A DNA stretch of 64,000 bases from Methylobacterium sp. 10. Lineage in GTDB: Bacteria > Pseudomonadota > Alphaproteobacteria > Rhizobiales > Beijerinckiaceae. Shown here piece by piece: positions 62,784 to 64,000 of the stretch; the first letter of the stretch is position 1; each line of letters begins with the position of its first letter. The DNA lies in the NCBI RefSeq assembly GCF_000519085.1, contig NZ_KI912577.1, positions 3,280,035 to 3,344,034 on the forward strand. Direction: 5' to 3'. The position numbers and the translations under genes were made by a program. The notes under the pieces were generated by a model that saw only the letters and a list, made by a program, of their open reading frames with translations, was not told the DNA's origin and did no database searches.

Positions 62784-64000
62784 ATGCAACCCGTGATCCT
62801 TCCGGAACCCGAAACCCTGTCCCGCGACCAACTTGAAGCTGAGGTGCGCAACCTGCGCGCCCAGTCGGCCTCGCTCGCCCAGATGTTCGAGCAAGCCCCG
62901 AGCTTTATTGCCCTGCTGACCGGACCGGAGCATCGTTTCGCGCTGACAAACGCCGCCTACCAAAGGGCCATCGACCACCGCGACGTGGGCGGGTGCACCG
63001 CTGCCGAGGCTCTGCCGGACGCGGCCGCCCAAGGCTACGTCGACCTGCTCGACGAAGTATTCCGCTCGGGCAATGCACATCGGGCAACGGGTGCCAGGTA
63101 CGACGTCCAGGCCGTGCCGGGCGGTCCGATCAACGAGCGCTACCTCGATTTCATCTACCAACCGATCACCGACGCGTTCGGGGGCATCAGCGGCATCTTC
63201 GTGGAAGGGCACGACGTCACGGAGCGTACCCTCGCTGAGATCGCTCTGCGGGAGAATGACGCGCGCTACCGAACCCTGTTCGAGAGCATCGAAGTCGGGT
63301 TCTGCATTGTCGAGATGAAATTCGAGGGTGCCCGGGCCGTCGATTACCGTATCCTTGAGGCCAACCCCGCCTTCGTGCGGCAGACGGGCGCTGACGTCGC
63401 CGGCAGGTGGGTGAGCGAGTTCGCGCCCAACCTTGAGCGGTACTGGTTCGACACCTATGGGGGTGTCGCGCTGACCGGCGAGCCGGCGCATTTCGAGCAC
63501 TACGCCGACGTATTCGGGCGTTGGTTTGACGTGCGCGCCTTACGGATGGGCGATCCCGCCGCGAACCACGTTGCCATCTTTTTCTCCGACATCACCGAGC
63601 GGCGCACCGTCGAGAAGCGCGCCGAGGCGGGCGAGCGCGAACTCCGCTTGATTACGGATGCGTTGCCGGTCCTGATCTCCTTCATTGGCGCCGACCACGT
63701 CTATCGCTTTGCCAACAGGGCCTATGACGATTGGTTCTCGATGCCCGCAGCGGAAATCGTCGGGCGGGACGTAAGGGACCTTCTTGGGCCGGACGCATAC
63801 GCGGCGCGCAAGCCGCACATGGATCGCGCCCTGGCAGGCGAGGCGGTCACCTTCGAACTCGATTGGCCGCGCCGCGACGGGGAGCCCCGCATCGCCGAAA
63901 TCCGCTACTTGCCGCGCTGCACCGCGGACGGGACCGTCGACGGCTTCCACGTGTTCGTTCACGACGTCACCGCCCGAAAGCGGACCGAGGCCGACCTCGC
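62784..64000 (+). CDS. Multi-PAS sensor protein, probably a histidine kinase (cut by window end)
   Basis: At least 405 residues from the ATG at 62784, open to the end of the window. It has a coiled start (SRDQLEAEVRNLRAQSASLAQMFEQAPSFIALL) and then three PAS units: about 35-150 ending GIFVEGHDVTERTLAE, 160-285 ending IFFSDITERRTVEK, and 290-400 ending FHVFVHDVTARKRTEADL. The pattern PAS-DVTER is typical of cytoplasmic sensor kinases of this group, so a HisKA/HATPase end is expected beyond the window. No membrane span is present in the visible part. The kinase fragment at 62208-62588 is on the opposite strand and not part of it. Confidence 0.85.
   Translation, partial: MQPVILPEPETLSRDQLEAEVRNLRAQSASLAQMFEQAPSFIALLTGPEHRFALTNAAYQRAIDHRDVGGCTAAEALPDAAAQGYVDLLDEVFRSGNAHRATGARYDVQAVPGGPINERYLDFIYQPITDAFGGISGIFVEGHDVTERTLAEIALRENDARYRTLFESIEVGFCIVEMKFEGARAVDYRILEANPAFVRQTGADVAGRWVSEFAPNLERYWFDTYGGVALTGEPAHFEHYADVFGRWFDVRALRMGDPAANHVAIFFSDITERRTVEKRAEAGERELRLITDALPVLISFIGADHVYRFANRAYDDWFSMPAAEIVGRDVRDLLGPDAYAARKPHMDRALAGEAVTFELDWPRRDGEPRIAEIRYLPRCTADGTVDGFHVFVHDVTARKRTEADL

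Overview
The window looks like chromosomal DNA of a GC-rich alphaproteobacterium of the order Hyphomicrobiales, most like Methylobacterium/Methylorubrum. The pointers are a class I lysyl-tRNA synthetase, small Rhizobiales-type proteins (DUF3126, DUF1328, DUF6867), BTLCP transglutaminase-like peptidases with a CtrA-type TTAA-N7-TTAA box, an XRE-shikimate kinase fusion regulator, PAS_5 and PilZ proteins, a LuxI synthase and several palindromic intergenic repeats. This assignment rests on gene content, not on a database match.

Bases 1-39000 are mostly core genome. In order they hold: the end of lysS; a frameshifted short-chain dehydrogenase; a ClC channel; a class II photolyase; a probable MmgR/suhB-type small RNA with a strong terminator; two orphan solute-binding proteins (TRAP and Liv type); a polysaccharide export lipoprotein; a membrane serine hydrolase; gluconokinase and a HAD phosphatase; a lytic transglycosylase; the XRE-shikimate kinase regulator; cysE and DUF3126; two tandem BTLCP peptidases; PilZ and PAS_5 proteins; rhomboid and CBS proteins; folE, hisI and a patatin; an IscU-like scaffold, yidD and OsmC; a 2-hydroxycarboxylate transporter; thrS; a six-gene branched-chain amino acid ABC operon (livH-livM-livG-livF-DUF6867-livK); a luxI gene with a lux-box-like palindrome but no luxR; tRNA-Leu(GAG); a FliN-like protein; and lipB.

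Bases 39000-64000 are accessory and scarred. They hold a PepSY membrane protein behind an AT-rich stretch with a Fur-like site, an IS3-family element, a carotenoid oxygenase, selO, and at least six broken or chimeric genes.

The most interesting part is 46076-53110. A NifA-like sigma-54 activator lies directly upstream of an array of TCGACA sites and a canonical -24/-12 promoter. That promoter drives an OsmC protein with a single cysteine, an acyl-CoA-dehydrogenase-like flavoprotein, a rubredoxin-FAD reductase fusion and a truncated TauE-like exporter. A second possible -24/-12 site precedes a Tat-exported NrtA/CmpA-type binding protein. Read together, this looks like a nutrient-controlled uptake and oxidation module, possibly for an organosulfur or organonitrogen compound. 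The substrate cannot be read from sequence.

Downstream come a small phage- or plasmid-like cluster of overlapping genes (a frameshifted DUF3768 gene, a superinfection-immunity-like protein and a SHOCT-like protein), then two copies of an AraC regulator divergent from an SDR. One copy is linked to an MFS exporter, the other to glyoxalase and saccharopine-dehydrogenase-like genes. The window ends with a LysR/VOC junction scar, a histidine kinase fragment and the start of a multi-PAS sensor kinase that runs off the end.
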